Source: Mya arenaria
Lineage: Eukaryota; Mollusca; Bivalvia; Myida; Myidae
NCBI RefSeq assembly: GCF_026914265.1
Contig: NC_069125.1
Span: 65,275,479-65,339,478, forward strand
Length of the DNA: 64,000 bases
Direction of reading: 5' to 3'
Shown one piece after another: positions 37,381 to 50,400 of this stretch. Under the pieces are notes generated by a model. That model had not been told where the DNA came from. It searched no databases and was given only the letters and a program-made list of their open reading frames with translations. Made by a program: the position numbers and the translations under genes. Each line of letters begins with the position of its first letter. The stretch's first letter is position 1.

Positions 37381-40300
37381 TTATTATTTGAAGACTTGTA
37401 TTCTAAGCCAATCAGAGCAATAACTTTATTTGATGCTGAGATAAGAATTTCTGAGTGCATTGCACCTCTGTGAGCAGTACTCAACACCTGTCTTTCCACT
37501 TGGCAACAACAAAAAAATTCTTAGAGCCAACTTACAAAAGCTTAAAAACACTGGATCTTTTTGGCAAGTTCAAAAACTCCACAAGAATAACATTACTAGG
37601 AGAAGATAACTTTCCCAGAAGAGGATTAACTCTTCTCCTACCTCAGATAAGTATATCCAAAAATTTAACCATGCTAGAAATTCTTATCTTGCCCATGGGG
37701 AAAGATAAAACAAATACCGGTGTTTAACTCCTTTTTATCATCATCACATTGTAATTACCTCCCATGTTGAAGACTGATATCTGTAGCATCATAGAAACCT
37801 TGTCTTGTGGCAATATTAAGAATGCTAATTCATTATTTCTCACTTCAAATGCCACCATAAAAAAGTTTTCACGCACTTCAAGAAATAATGCTGCACTCTC
37901 CTCAGAACTATTTAAAGACCGATTTGACTATTAACATAATCCGAAACACTGCGCGCATATCCATGACAACCACTAATTATCACATATCCATACGCATTTA
38001 TTTCAATACTATGCAAAAAAAGAGTTCCAGCAAAAAAAATGCATTTTTACTTTATTTTGTTTAACTGCGGTGGGAGAAAAAGCATATACCATAGCCGTTC
38101 GTGTAAGAAAGGTTCATCCCAACCCTCGCGCAGGGTGATTTGCGGAAACTCAGTAAACCTCGTTTCCTCAAAACACTCCACGTTCGGGTCAAAGAAATTA
38201 TATTTCCTATTTTGTCTTCTATTGAGGGTCTAAAACAAGTTCGTGCCAGATACATGTAGTATTGACCCCTTTGGTTAGCGGTGTTATACAATCAATGACA
38301 ATTGCCTTAATAGTCAACAATTCATGCATTTTATTCTTATCTGCAGTGACCTTGTTGTAAGAGTGAGAACTGATAGGCCACAGACAGAGTTACTACGAAA
38401 TATTACTTTATCCTTCTAATTGATGCAACTTCAAACACCAGCAAAGTAAGTGTAGAAACTGAGACCCTAAAGAATGGAGTTATGGAATTAATTCTAACCC
38501 AGTTATGCCAAATAACTTGGAAGTGACCTTTAACTTTATGAATTGTCAAATTGCCTCCCTTGATATGAAAGAAAATGCTAAATCACAATATATTGAAAAA
38601 ACAAGTTCTAAAGGTTTTGAATAAAATGTCATAATATCATCATGAAACTTGAAGGTTTAATATATTTATGGCAATGTAAACTTGAATGATTAGTTCAAGA
38701 ACCATAACTATTTTACAAATTGTTACCAAATTTATTCTCTTGATCAGACGATAGATGCTTTATTAAAGCACAATATACCGGTATTGAAACAAGTGAATGG
38801 AAATTTAAGTAATGATAGATGGTGATATATATTTGATTCATGCAGATCACAAGAACCATAACTCTGTGGAACACTGTTCCCAAAATGCCACTCTTGACAT
38901 ACAGTTAAAAAATGAATTTACTTTTCATCAGAAGTTGAAAAATGTTGGAAGAAAGTGAATGGAACTTGAACCATAGAGATGGCACTCTGATTACCATAAC
39001 TTGTGACCATCTTTTACGGAATAGCCTCCAATGATATGAAAAAAATCAATCAAATTAGCAAAGTTGGTTTATGGTTATATGGACTTATGCACTTTTCAAA
39101 AACCGTAACTGTTATTTTGTTCCCAGATTTCTTCCCTTGGCAAACCAGTATGCTTGATAAAAAATATATTAAGGAGAATGAAAATTGGTAAACGGAAATA
39201 ATTATGTATTTATAACAATTTGCGGTCCACAACGGTGAAAAATGGGTCTTAAAAGTTACCTCCCTTGATATCCGTATTGTTTTGGAAACACTAGCTTGGG
39301 AAAAATGGCAGTGTGTACCAAGTGCAAAAACTTTATTTCTCCAAAGCATACTTTTAATTATACATGTACTTATGGACATGGTTACCTTTACAGTGGTAAA
39401 ACTATTAACTTATTGTATATAACATCTTAGTTTATGATATACATGTCATATATAATTATTGTACAAAGTTACTTAAAAATAATTGTATGATTGTATGACA
39501 AAGATACAGCACCAATGTCATGTAGTGAGGAAAGCCTTTGAGTGCAACAGAAATCCAGCAAAAGAACATTCCTGTGAAGTTTGGTTGAAATTGTTCCAGT
39601 GGTTTAGGAGAAGTTGTTTGAAGGAAAATGTTGGCAATGGATAGACGACGACTGATGAGGCATCTCCTTTTTTATTTTCACTTCACATTATCTTGGCCAT
39701 ATAACTATTCATGTTACTGCACTTCATCTCAAGGTATAGAAGATTTCGGGATATATACTCCATGCAGCTGACTTGAAAAGTGACAATGTACTCTGCTCAT
39801 AGTCTTAATTGGTAAAAATATTGTCAACCTATTAAGAATTCATTCTGTACGAGGTGCAGTCAAAAAGTTCCCGGACTATATTTGAACTTGGTCAGTTTTT
39901 GGATTAGAAAAATTAAAATTGCAGTTAAAAAGATAAAGAGAGGAAACTAAATCGGGACCAACTGACCAACAAAAATATAAATGATAAAGTGCGGACATTG
40001 AGAGTACATGCTCCAGCAGCAAGGTCATGGCCAAAGAGGGAAACCAATTTTTCGTGTCCACTCAATAACTCAACCAATGATAGGATTACAATATTACTTG
40101 GCTCAAGTTGTTGACCTTGTGCTTATTCAGATTGCAGGTTCCAGAGCAATCACAAACCTACAAGATCAAGGACACACATGAATGTTGAATGCAAGATGGC
40201 AATTCTTAATGCCAACTCCTTTAGTAGGCTTAACTAATCAAATTAAATTTTAACTTTGATAAGACCGCTAAATGCATGTTCCAGCAACATTCGATCATCC

Positions 40301-40926
40301 AGGTGGAACAAAGGTCAAATAGCCTTTTTTTAAATTCCACTACTTATTAATGATAAAAAAGGGAATTGAAACCAGGCACATATATTCACCACATCAAGAG
40401 CATATTGCAGCATATTATACCTAACATTAATATTGCCTAATAGTATTTGTATCTTCAAATGTTTGATAAAGTTTTCTTTGAAGTCTTTTTAAATGTAAGC
40501 TTTCCTTCCGTCATTATAGCTTTTGGGAGCAAATGTATTCTTGGATTCCGGACGTGTGTTTCCGGTTATGTGACCAGTGCTGGAAAAACCCATCTTACAT
40601 GACCCATGTATGAGAAGTCACGCGCAACAACGCGCCACTTCTTATATCAATTATTGTATGGTTTATGAAAGATATATTATGCCATTTCAATAAAGCGCAA
40701 TCAAATATATATGTTTGCAAGACTTTTAATTAAAGTTGAAAATAATTCATCGTAAAAAACGCTATTTATAGTTATTTAAAATTACTGCGCTATATGACGT
40801 CAGTTAACAACATCGCACGCGCCTTTTGGTGTAATTGTACAAAAGTTCTTTTTTTACGTCATTTTTTCAACAAATTGATAAATTTAGATACGCAAGAAAA
40901 AGTATCAATCATATTTTTCCGGCCCG
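37381..40926. other. intergenic, repeat-like, no gene recognised
   Basis: Much of 38350-39650 consists of loosely repeated phrases (accataactattttacaaat...) of an old dispersed repeat. Near 39848 the phrase GTCAAAAAGTTCCCGGAC resembles the end of some mariner-type elements, but no transposase or partner end was found. A partly palindromic GC-richer block lies at about 38100-38215. Confidence 0.35.
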
Positions 40927-41024
40927 GATAGAAAAATCCAACCCTCGGGCACGCTGCGTGGCCAGTAACTTGGCAAGCCTCGTTACCGGCTTACGCACGT
41001 GCCCTCGGGTCAGATTTTTCTATC
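40927..41024. repeat. 98-bp near-perfect palindrome
   Basis: GATAGAAAAATC at the left pairs with GATTTTTCTATC at the right. ACCCTCGGGCACG pairs with CGTGCCCTCGGGT in inverted sense, and the centre continues the pairing around GTAACTTGGC/GCCTCGTTAC. The block could extrude as a cruciform. It is probably a short foldback MITE. Confidence 0.75.
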
Positions 41025-42921
41025 AGGACCAGAAACACATGATAGACACTTACAAGGTGAGCCAACATGGCTGTTAAATGCTTGACATCTTGCACTCCCT
41101 AGAAATATCTTCTTTGATTTCCTATATTGAATACAAAATAATACTTTTTTTTGCAGTTTTATTTGTGCATTTTTACAACATAAACGCATCACAGTCTGTG
41201 AAATTTTAACAAAACAGTCATTTCCACATGGTCATTTGAATGTGTCTTAACAATATCAAGGTGTTGAACGATGAGACTAACAATGCCTTGAAGGACAATT
41301 ACAAGTTATGAGATCATAAAAGGCAACCACATTCTTTGTAAGTACAGCATGTACATGTCTTCATAACATGAAGTTTACATGTATTCTAAACTGGAAACCA
41401 TAACAAAACATCTAAAAGTCAGAGGCATAAACCACAAGTATACTATATAAACGTAATATAATTCAAAACAAAATCTGCACCATTCAATCAATGTTCTAAT
41501 GGTTAGTTTTCAGAGATTAACATAATTATTACATTTTGTACGAAGAAATCGCTTATTAAAAAATTTGCAAAATATACTATAGTAATGCAGTTTAATGCCA
41601 TCAGCATTTTAAAACAATAGAATTCATGGACAATGACTAATTAGTCTTCACCTATTACACACAATCACAAGCTTGTAACAGGTGCACGAGAGTTTAACAA
41701 ACTTTAAACTGTGTATGTTGCAATTACCCTTGTCCAATATTAAGCCTTACATCCTAAAATGTTTCATAGACAAACAAAATTAAACTTTTGTAAACAAAGG
41801 TCAGTTTATACGTCATTTTAAAATAACATTATAATGAAAAAGTGAAACCATGGAAAATGTAAACAAATAATTTACCAGTAATTGGGTATGTTTGTATTCC
41901 ACGTAAATACATCTCTATGCAAATGGCACCAGTGTTTGCAAATGTGGATGGTGTGTGATATTCTGGGGTGTCTATGTTCAGCAGACTGCATACACATATA
42001 ATATACAGTATACAGTAATTATAAAAAGACAACATGTAAACTGTAACTCTACAAGCAGTCAAGCACATAGACCATGATACACTCAGATATGTGTGCATAG
42101 CCTTCCATGTATCACATGAACCGTAATACAACACTCAGATATGTGAACATCTTAGCCTGCCAGGTACTAGTATCACATGAACCGTAATACAACACTCAGA
42201 TATGTGAACATCTTAGCCTGCCAGGTACTAGTATCACATGAACCGTAATACAACACTCAGATATGTGAACATGTACATCACAGGTACAGGCAATTTCAGT
42301 CAATTCATCACTCTTATTCTCTCTTATTTAAAACATGATTTAATAAAATAAAAATAAAAAGTGCTTCAAATGAAATGGTAACAGGAATAGATTTAACAAT
42401 CAAAGTTGATAGACCTTCACAATACAAAGTAAAGGCAAAGAAATATCACAAATTCACAGCTGTTTAGGAACAATATCACAGGTACTAATGACAAAGTACA
42501 TGTATCATAAATGTACATGTAAACCCCACACAAAGAAGAGTAAAACAAACAAAATAACACTGATTAGGATGAGAAATGAAAACATACATGTATCTGCTTA
42601 CTGCTTAATTTTGCAAACAAGTCCATTTAAGCTTGCATCTTACTTTTATCTTTTGACATTCCTAGATGCTATGAAGTTAAAAAAAGTCAGCAACAATAGA
42701 AACTTGGTGGGAAAATAAATATACCATCTTAAAATGTTTAATAAAAGTAAACGAAATCCATGTAAAATAAAAATGAACATAGATTACCTATTTAAATACT
42801 TTAATAAATCTCAAACAAAATAAAACAAAAATATCTTTAACATAAAGCATCTCTAAATATGTTCATTAATTCAGTCTATATTTCACATAACATCCAACAT
42901 GCGACCATAGTGTATTTACGA
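41025..42921. other. 3' flank of CCDC92
   Basis: No coding exon is seen. The right part should hold the 3' untranslated region of the minus-strand CCDC92 gene. A 61-bp unit (cactcagatatgtgaacatc...) is repeated about 2.3 times at about 42120-42270. Confidence 0.4.
42120..42270. repeat. 61-bp tandem repeat, 2-3 units
   Basis: The unit containing CTCAGATATGTGAACATCTT and CAGGTACTAGTATCACATGA recurs at 42132, 42193 and 42254. Its sequence is unrelated to the 61-bp array at 15.6-16.5 kb. Confidence 0.9.
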
Positions 42922-45747
42922 CTATCTATACTCTGAGCTGTGAGATTCCTTCCTGCGGGAGTGTTTCCATGACGGGTTGCTGTGGGAGACCTGGCCCACT
43001 GCTAGGGTCTCCACTTCCTGGACAGAGGAGATGGCCTTCTTACTGCGGGACAGGGGCTTGGGCACATTGTGAACACTGACCTGAACAACATCCACCGGCT
43101 CCCTGAAAACAACACGACCGGATGATGTTCTGATCGGTGGCAAGGGGTTGCTTTGTTTGATCTGTATAACGCTTTGTTCTGCTTCCTCTCCCCGCAGGAA
43201 AGGCCTGGCCAGTTCGGCTGGCGAGTCCGATCGACTTGTGCTGCCTGAGCCTTGCCTGGCCCCACCACTGCCAGGTCCTTGTATTTCAGCATTATTTGAG
43301 GGGTCAACCAAAGTCCGACGGATATGGAAAGCACGGGTTGGGTTTGATCTGCTCTCTTTTGGAGGGGCTGGTGCATGGGCAGCACCTTTTGTTTCAGTGT
43401 CATTGTGCACATTTTGAAATTTGGCCTTCTTTATTTTTAACAGTTCATTTTGATAATATGCAGTACTATTTGCTGTTGCATCTAATTCAGCACGCAATTG
43501 CTCAAGTTCATTATTTTTGGCCCTTATATCTTCAATATATTTCATTTTCTGTCGTTTATAGGTGTATTCATTTTCCTTGATTAGCTTGTCTTTCTTCTCC
43601 AACTCTACTTCCAGTTCATGCTGTGTCTCTCGCTGAGCATCAATCATTTTCTCCTGATGCTTCATGTGTTCCGCTACTTCTGGTGGAACTAGAAAAAAAG
43701 AATTAATTTTTTTATTAAAAAATTGACATGACGGCCAAAATTAGAGATCTTGGTGCATGTATACCGGTACATGGCCATTCATTTTACTAAAGTAATGTAA
43801 TGTTTTGGAATATTGCAAATCACTATAAAAGTTGTCTTAAATGCCACCAAATATAAGACGATGGATGTTACCCAAATGCCAATTTTCAGTAAAATGGCAG
43901 ACAACGTGTTGACAGAAAGTGAATTGTTGAATTATGATTATGATAAAAAAAGCTAAAGGGGAGATAACTTAATAAATATGCATGATAGGGATATGGTTCT
44001 TGTGCACCGCATTTCCGCTCATTGCCATCTATGTACAGTGGTCAAAATAAGCACAAGCCCGCAAGCCTTGCACTGGAATAATTATTTTCAGGCTTGCTCA
44101 AATTCTGTGTATTATACAGCAGGGATTGTTCAAAAATGCAATGCCAAGCAGTTGTATGAGAATTCGGGCTTGTTCATCCAAGAGACTAATTTCGATGACT
44201 GTATAAATATATATATACCAAGTTTTCATATCACATCTGTATTTTTGAAGTAATTCTCAGGACCTCGGTCTAGACGGACAGACAGAAAGACAGACAAAGC
44301 CGCAACACTGCACTTCCTCTTATTGCCATTGCTATCTTTATTTCGAAATTTAATTGAATTAGCTGTTCAGTATTTTCCCAGATATGGCATGGACTAGCAC
44401 GCTTTTTTAGAAATATAAGGTAAAGGGGAGAAAACTTAAGAAATATGCAGGGCATGATTATGGTTCTTGTGATCTTCATTTCCGCTTATTGACATCTATC
44501 TATATTTCAAGTTTCATTTCATTCAAATCCCTTATTATGCCCATTGACAATTATAAAAGCAAAATTAATGGGCCTTGTTTTCCATGCATGTGCTTATACC
44601 TTAACTTTTTTGGCTGTCTTGATCTATAACATTCCTCATTATTTAACGAAGAAGCGATATTTTTTATAAGGAATAGGTTTTTTTTACAGGATAAACTTAT
44701 ATGAGCATTTCATTATCATACTTGTGCTTGAATTTTAGCTTAAATATATATTGATTACCTCCATCATTGACATCAAGTCCAGCCATGTTCAGCTCGAATG
44801 TTAACTCTAAAAAGCACAAATTGATTTGTCATTATGATTAAAAACACATCTAAGTTATCAACAACAGTTAACACACAAAATACCTAAAATAAACTTTCAT
44901 TGAACATTTCATGCATTTTATGAGTGATTTATTACACCAACAGTGAGAGTATGTTATCAAAGTCAATTACTGAAAACATGACTGAAAGTGCAAGGTACAA
45001 AACCTATATTCATGTCTAAACAAAATATTATTTATTCCATAATAAAACCACTAGTTTTTGTGTACTGACATATATAATATAGAATCAAGATCATATAAAT
45101 GTATTCTCACTGGTGACAGCAAATTGCAGATGAAAATGCATCTTAGCTATTTTGTCATAATTTGATCAACATTTTTTTCTTTATGTAAATTTTGCGAATT
45201 TGGACAAAAAATGGGAAAACTATTTAACATCAAAGTCATAGATTTGGCTGAACTTTGGCCCCAAAATCACTAGAAAGATCTAAGATCCCCAATTTGGTAA
45301 CCATAAGAGTTGAAGGACACACAGATTAGTAGTGAAAACCTAAATGTTCATTTGAATGCATCAATATAACAGTATTTTTAAAAAAATCACTTTCGCCCTT
45401 TTCTATTGTTTGAATACCTTGTGACAATAGTCATCAGTTGAATTAATAAATGTTTATTGTAAAAGAAATGCTGATCAAAACATCTGAACTTAAAATTCAT
45501 GAATAAAATATTGGTGGGTTTTCTATTTTGATCAGGTTGGGTGTCTTTCAAATCCATAAAATTCAATATTTTTTTTTTCTTTTAAGAGGAAACAAATTAC
45601 ATTGTCCTTTGTGACCATACCTGTACATTTTTTCTGCAGTTTTTGGATTTCTTCATGCAAGGCTTTAAGAGTAGCTGCATGCTCTTGTTGCATGAAAAGG
45701 ATGGAGCTCTCCAAATTGCGCTTGTGTATGGCTTCCTGTGTTGCCAT
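42922..45747 (-). CDS. CCDC92: coiled-coil domain-containing protein 92
   Basis: Three coding exons, 45747-45621, 44806-44759 and 43688-42922, join in phase 1 at both junctions and give 313 residues, close to the 331 of the human protein. The N-terminal helix (LESSILFMQQEHAATLKALH, then EEIQKLQKKC and ELTFELNM) is the conserved start of CCDC92. A long charged coiled coil follows at about residues 60-145. Then come a disordered Pro/Ser-rich stretch, an FREPVD motif, a PLPPI motif and the ETLAVGQV and WKHSRRK C-terminal boxes, in the family's order. In vertebrates the protein is reported at centrosomes and cilia. The role here is by homology only. The start is the first in-frame ATG. The gene is divergent to Deltex. 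Confidence 0.9.
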
Positions 45748-47422
45748 GTTGAAGTATCTGAATTGATATTTCCACTGGAAAGTTTACTAACTGTATGCCA
45801 TTGTCTGAAAAAGAAAATGGTTCCAGTATCTTGTAAAACTTATTTCCTCTTCCTGACATTTGCCATTACCATATAATCACTAAGAAAAATATAAGTAAAG
45901 TGGACACTGCTATGATATATTATGGTTTCCCAATTTTGCTTCAAAAGATTTTCTTGACATCATATGTATAAATGATAAAATCATTAATACTTTAATTACA
46001 AAGCCTTTGAGATAATATCAAAAGGGCACTTAGTATAATAGTAAATGCATATTTAAAAAAGTGGTGTAGTATTGTTGTTTAGTACACCAAAGTTAGCACT
46101 ATACTACCAATATTTATGTCAATATGCCCAGATCAAAAGAATATACAGCTCAGATTTGCTAATCTGATATCGTTCAATTCAGAGAAATTTATGGCCTAGT
46201 TTGGTTGTCCAGTTTGGACCACATGATCTTTCAATCTACACTGCATTATCAGCAAATCTTGGTGTCCCTATGTCATCAAGTTTATATTCATAGAATGCAA
46301 TCATGATTGAACATGGATCTTGCAACAAGTAGTCCTTATGTTCCAAACATCTGTGTCAGCAGGTGATAAAAAAACATCCTATGCATGACAGAGCTACAGC
46401 GAAGACATGACAGCCTTTTCTCCATGTGCTTCTTGAATGATTACCCTCTATGTAAGGCCTTGACCTTTGTAGTACAGTCATAGTTCTTGCATGCAACAAC
46501 ACAACATTTGTTTGCTTAACATCTTTGTCAAATAATTTCTAAATCACATACTTCAAGCCACAACCGGGACACAAAAATACCCTGATAAAAGGGTGGATAA
46601 AGATTGGATTTTCGGAAAATATCTCTGCAATTGCAAGGTAGTGTTTTAGTTTATAATTTTATTAACATAACATATTTAATATATTTTGTACAAAGAAATT
46701 GTACTTCGCTTATTACGACATGAAATAAATTATCTTGTATTTTTTTCTTTCATGACTGCAATTTTTCAGTGCCTGGCAATATAGTAGACCTGAACTTACT
46801 ACAAAGGTAAACTGAAGTTTGAACACATTTACCATAAAAATGGCCCTTAAAAAAAAGATGAAATGAACACCTATACATGTCTGATTCAACAAAAACACAA
46901 TTGGATCAAATAAATTCAATTCTGTAAAAACATTTGAAAATGCAATAAACTGATCGTATAAAACAAGGAGTTTATTGATAGTTTAAAATTTTCTTCCCCA
47001 CCCACCAAAATTAACACACAATTCTTGGATTTCGGATAAGCATATGTTAATTTTTATAATATTCCTTCGATTAAATAAACCAACAATAGTTCCAGTTGAT
47101 AAAAGGAGTTATACATTTAATGACTGAAGAAGCATTTCGATGAAATCAAAGGGACATCTGAGAATTTTCACTGTAAAAATATAAAAGTGCACATTTTTAG
47201 CAGCAAAGTTTCCCCTCACAACAAGAATGCGATTGCATTGTGGGACTACAATTATTTATTTATTTATTTTATTATATTATGTAGAAAATATAGTTTTTTT
47301 CATTCATTTAGAATCAGATTATTTTTCGTGATTACGATTATAAAAAAAGATGCTTGTTAAAAAAAAAAGAATCCCGTGACTCGAGATCAAAACATGCTAG
47401 GTCAATAAACCGAAAGTAGAAA
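45748..47422. promoter_or_regulatory. shared intergenic region between CCDC92 and Deltex start codons
   Basis: About 1.7 kb separates the two divergent start codons, so both promoters and 5' leaders must lie here or in unseen upstream exons. No TATA box or other motif could be assigned. The sequence is AT-rich without CpG-island character. Confidence 0.4.
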
Positions 47423-50400
47423 ATGGCGACTAATGGTGTTGTTGTTTGGGAATGGCAAAACGAATATGGCCAGTGGAGACCTTATAGCCCAGAAATTTGT
47501 GGATTCTTCGAATCAAACAAACAAGCTACTTCCCCACTTCAGTTAGGCGATGTGGATCGTAATTTATATTTGTATACAGCAGATCTGCAAAAATGTATTC
47601 AGACTCGAATTGGAACAGGTACACACCAGTCACCACTGTAATTCAGTGCATTATTGTAATAACTTAACTTTGCTGGCTGATTTCTATAATGTTGGCAACA
47701 TGTTGTCTTTTGATTTCTTGTTCTGTTGCAGATGATTAAATGAAGATACAACATTAGAATGAAACTTAATTAAAATCTCAATGATTTTAAATTAAAATAT
47801 TTGGGGTCATGTTCTGTTCTTTCAACAATAAATGACAGTATCTAAATCAAGTGCAATATAACAACATTAAGCAACATTATGCTGTCCTCAGTTTTTATTT
47901 TTTATTATTGATAAATATTCAAAGTGTGCTTATAATTCTAAGTAGCCTTAAATAACCATTATTTTATTATTTTTAGTGGAATTTAAATTTAAAAAATAAA
48001 TAAAGGAATGGTAAGAAAATATGCTTTCTAGAAGTATAAAATGGAATTTCAAACTGTAGTTGGAGAGTTCAACTAATAGTTCAAGAGTCTTTCAATCATA
48101 AAATGGCAACTAATATTTGTCCTAATCTTTGTATGTCTGCGAATAATTCAGGAACATTTTGATGTTGGACTTGATAAAAAAATACACTCTTGAAACTTGA
48201 AAGGTACTGTTAATGTGTATTAAAATATTTTATGAAGATATGAGTTAAATAAAAATCTACCTCTTCAAAGGGATGATAAAATTAAGAATTAATTTGAAAA
48301 TCAGGATTGAGAGCTTTCTTTTTTAGACTTTTTACTTGATGTTTGCATAAAAGGGATTCATTCAAGTATTCAATGTTGGAACGCATTTTGTTTATAATTT
48401 AGTTATTTTACTTGCTTTTATAAAAACAAAAACAAACATCAACTGGCAGATACCCATGTAATTATCATTATATTGTAAATCCAACCCTGAAGTCATTAAA
48501 TTTTCAATATCATCATTTATTCTGTTAGTGCAATATTTTTTTTGTGATATCATTAAATAATTGTTAACAATAGAGCTCTAATTTGAACTTTTGATGATGT
48601 TTTATCATTGTAACAAGCAGTTTGTTAACATTTCAATTGAAATTAAAAAAAAATAATTTCAGACTCTATAAAACACTAACAGTTTCCTTTAAAAATATTA
48701 ACAAGTGCATTGAAATGGAAAACATTTGAATTTTTTGTTGGAATCTCTCATAAACATGTTTAACTTTAAGGATTATCAAGATTGGGATTTTGGGACTGTT
48801 ATCATTCCTGATAAATAAACGAACACACTTCATGACCTAACAGTCTGCCCTTGTCTCGACATTGAATTTAACAACAGTACTACACCTGGATTTTTTTATG
48901 GATCCATACCAAAGATCCATTGGGACTTTTTGCATTCAAATTGAAAAGAATATATAGTTTTCAGCATTGGAAAAATAGCCAAATTACAGCTTTAAAAACA
49001 ACTTGAAAACAATTTAAGTTGAATCTCATCTAATTATAAATACTAAATGTTGTGGAGAAGTAATTTCATGTAACAGCATTGTACTAGTTGTATATTTGTT
49101 CATGATTTGAAGTTAAATGTACATTTTTCTCAACCTAAGGATGTCTTTGAGAGGCAAAGTGTGTCTATGCTGAATGCACCACAATTTCAAAACCGATGTT
49201 GGTCAACAGCTTCATTATTTGGGTTCAGATATTGGCTATTGTGGTTATTAATAGGAATTTGGATTGGTTAAGACTAAAGTTTATGTTAAATGTTTTTAAA
49301 AGCTTTTTGATTGACAGTATAGATGTAAAATAAAGTAGCACTTAATTATCTTTTATACTTTAAGAGACCATTAGATAGTGAACAATTCAAACATAGTCAG
49401 CTTAAAGCGGACACCGTAGCGAAATTAGTTTGTGTTCATGGACTCATTTCTTATTTCCTACAATTCAAGTAGAACACAACCATGAACTTCAAATTTGTAT
49501 TTGAACATTGGTATAAGCATTATTGCTAAGCAGCATATGCCTAGTTAGGTACTGTTTATATTTTTATACCCCTGACTGTGACATACAAATTTTGAGGGTG
49601 TATTATTGGAGTCACCCTGTGGTTGGTCGATTGGTCTGTTGCAATTTTTCTTGTCTGCAGCATATTAAACTTGAAAACTTCTGGATGGAATTTAATTTAA
49701 ACTTCATATGAAGGTAAAGCACAATGAGAGCAAGTGCAATGTAAAAGAACCATAACTCTTCTCCAGCAAATTACAGAGTTATTGCCCTTTGTTACTTTTC
49801 TTGTGTGAAGCATTCTGTAAAAATTACTGGTTGGAATTTAATCGAACTTCATACGATGGTAAAGCACAAAATTATTAGAGAAAGTTCAGTGTACTAGGAC
49901 CATCACTATATTTCTGCTAATTACAGAGTTATTTTTCTTTGTTACTTTTTCTTGTCCAGAGAATGACTTGAAAACTACTGGATGGAATTTAATTACTTTT
50001 TCTTGTCCAGAGCATTGCTTGAAAACTACAGGATGAAATTTAATAAACTTTATCTGATAGAAAAGCATAATGAGAGGAAGTGCAGTGTTCAAGAACCATA
50101 ACTCTATTCCAGCTTATAACAGACCTATTGCCCTTTCTTATTTTCACTAGGCCAGAGCATAACTTGAACATTACTTGATGGAATTTAATTAAACTTTATA
50201 TGATGGTAAAGCACAATGAGATGAAGTGCAGTGTACAAGAACCATCACTCTATTTCACCTTATCATAGAGTTATAGCCGTTTGTTACTTTTCCCAGTCCA
50301 GAGCATAGTTATAGCCATTTGTTACTTTTCCTAGTCGAGAGCATAACTTTAAAACTGAAGGATGAAATGCAATTAAGCTTCATACAATGGTAAAGCACAA

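Noticed and set aside
39848..40061. Possible mariner element (GTCAAAAAGTTCCCGGAC)
   Set aside because: Only one end-like phrase was seen. I found no partner inverted end and no transposase frame.
43002..43580. Other-frame open readings over the last CCDC92 exon
   Set aside because: They are shadows of the conserved minus-strand frame that carries the family's coiled coil and C-terminal boxes.
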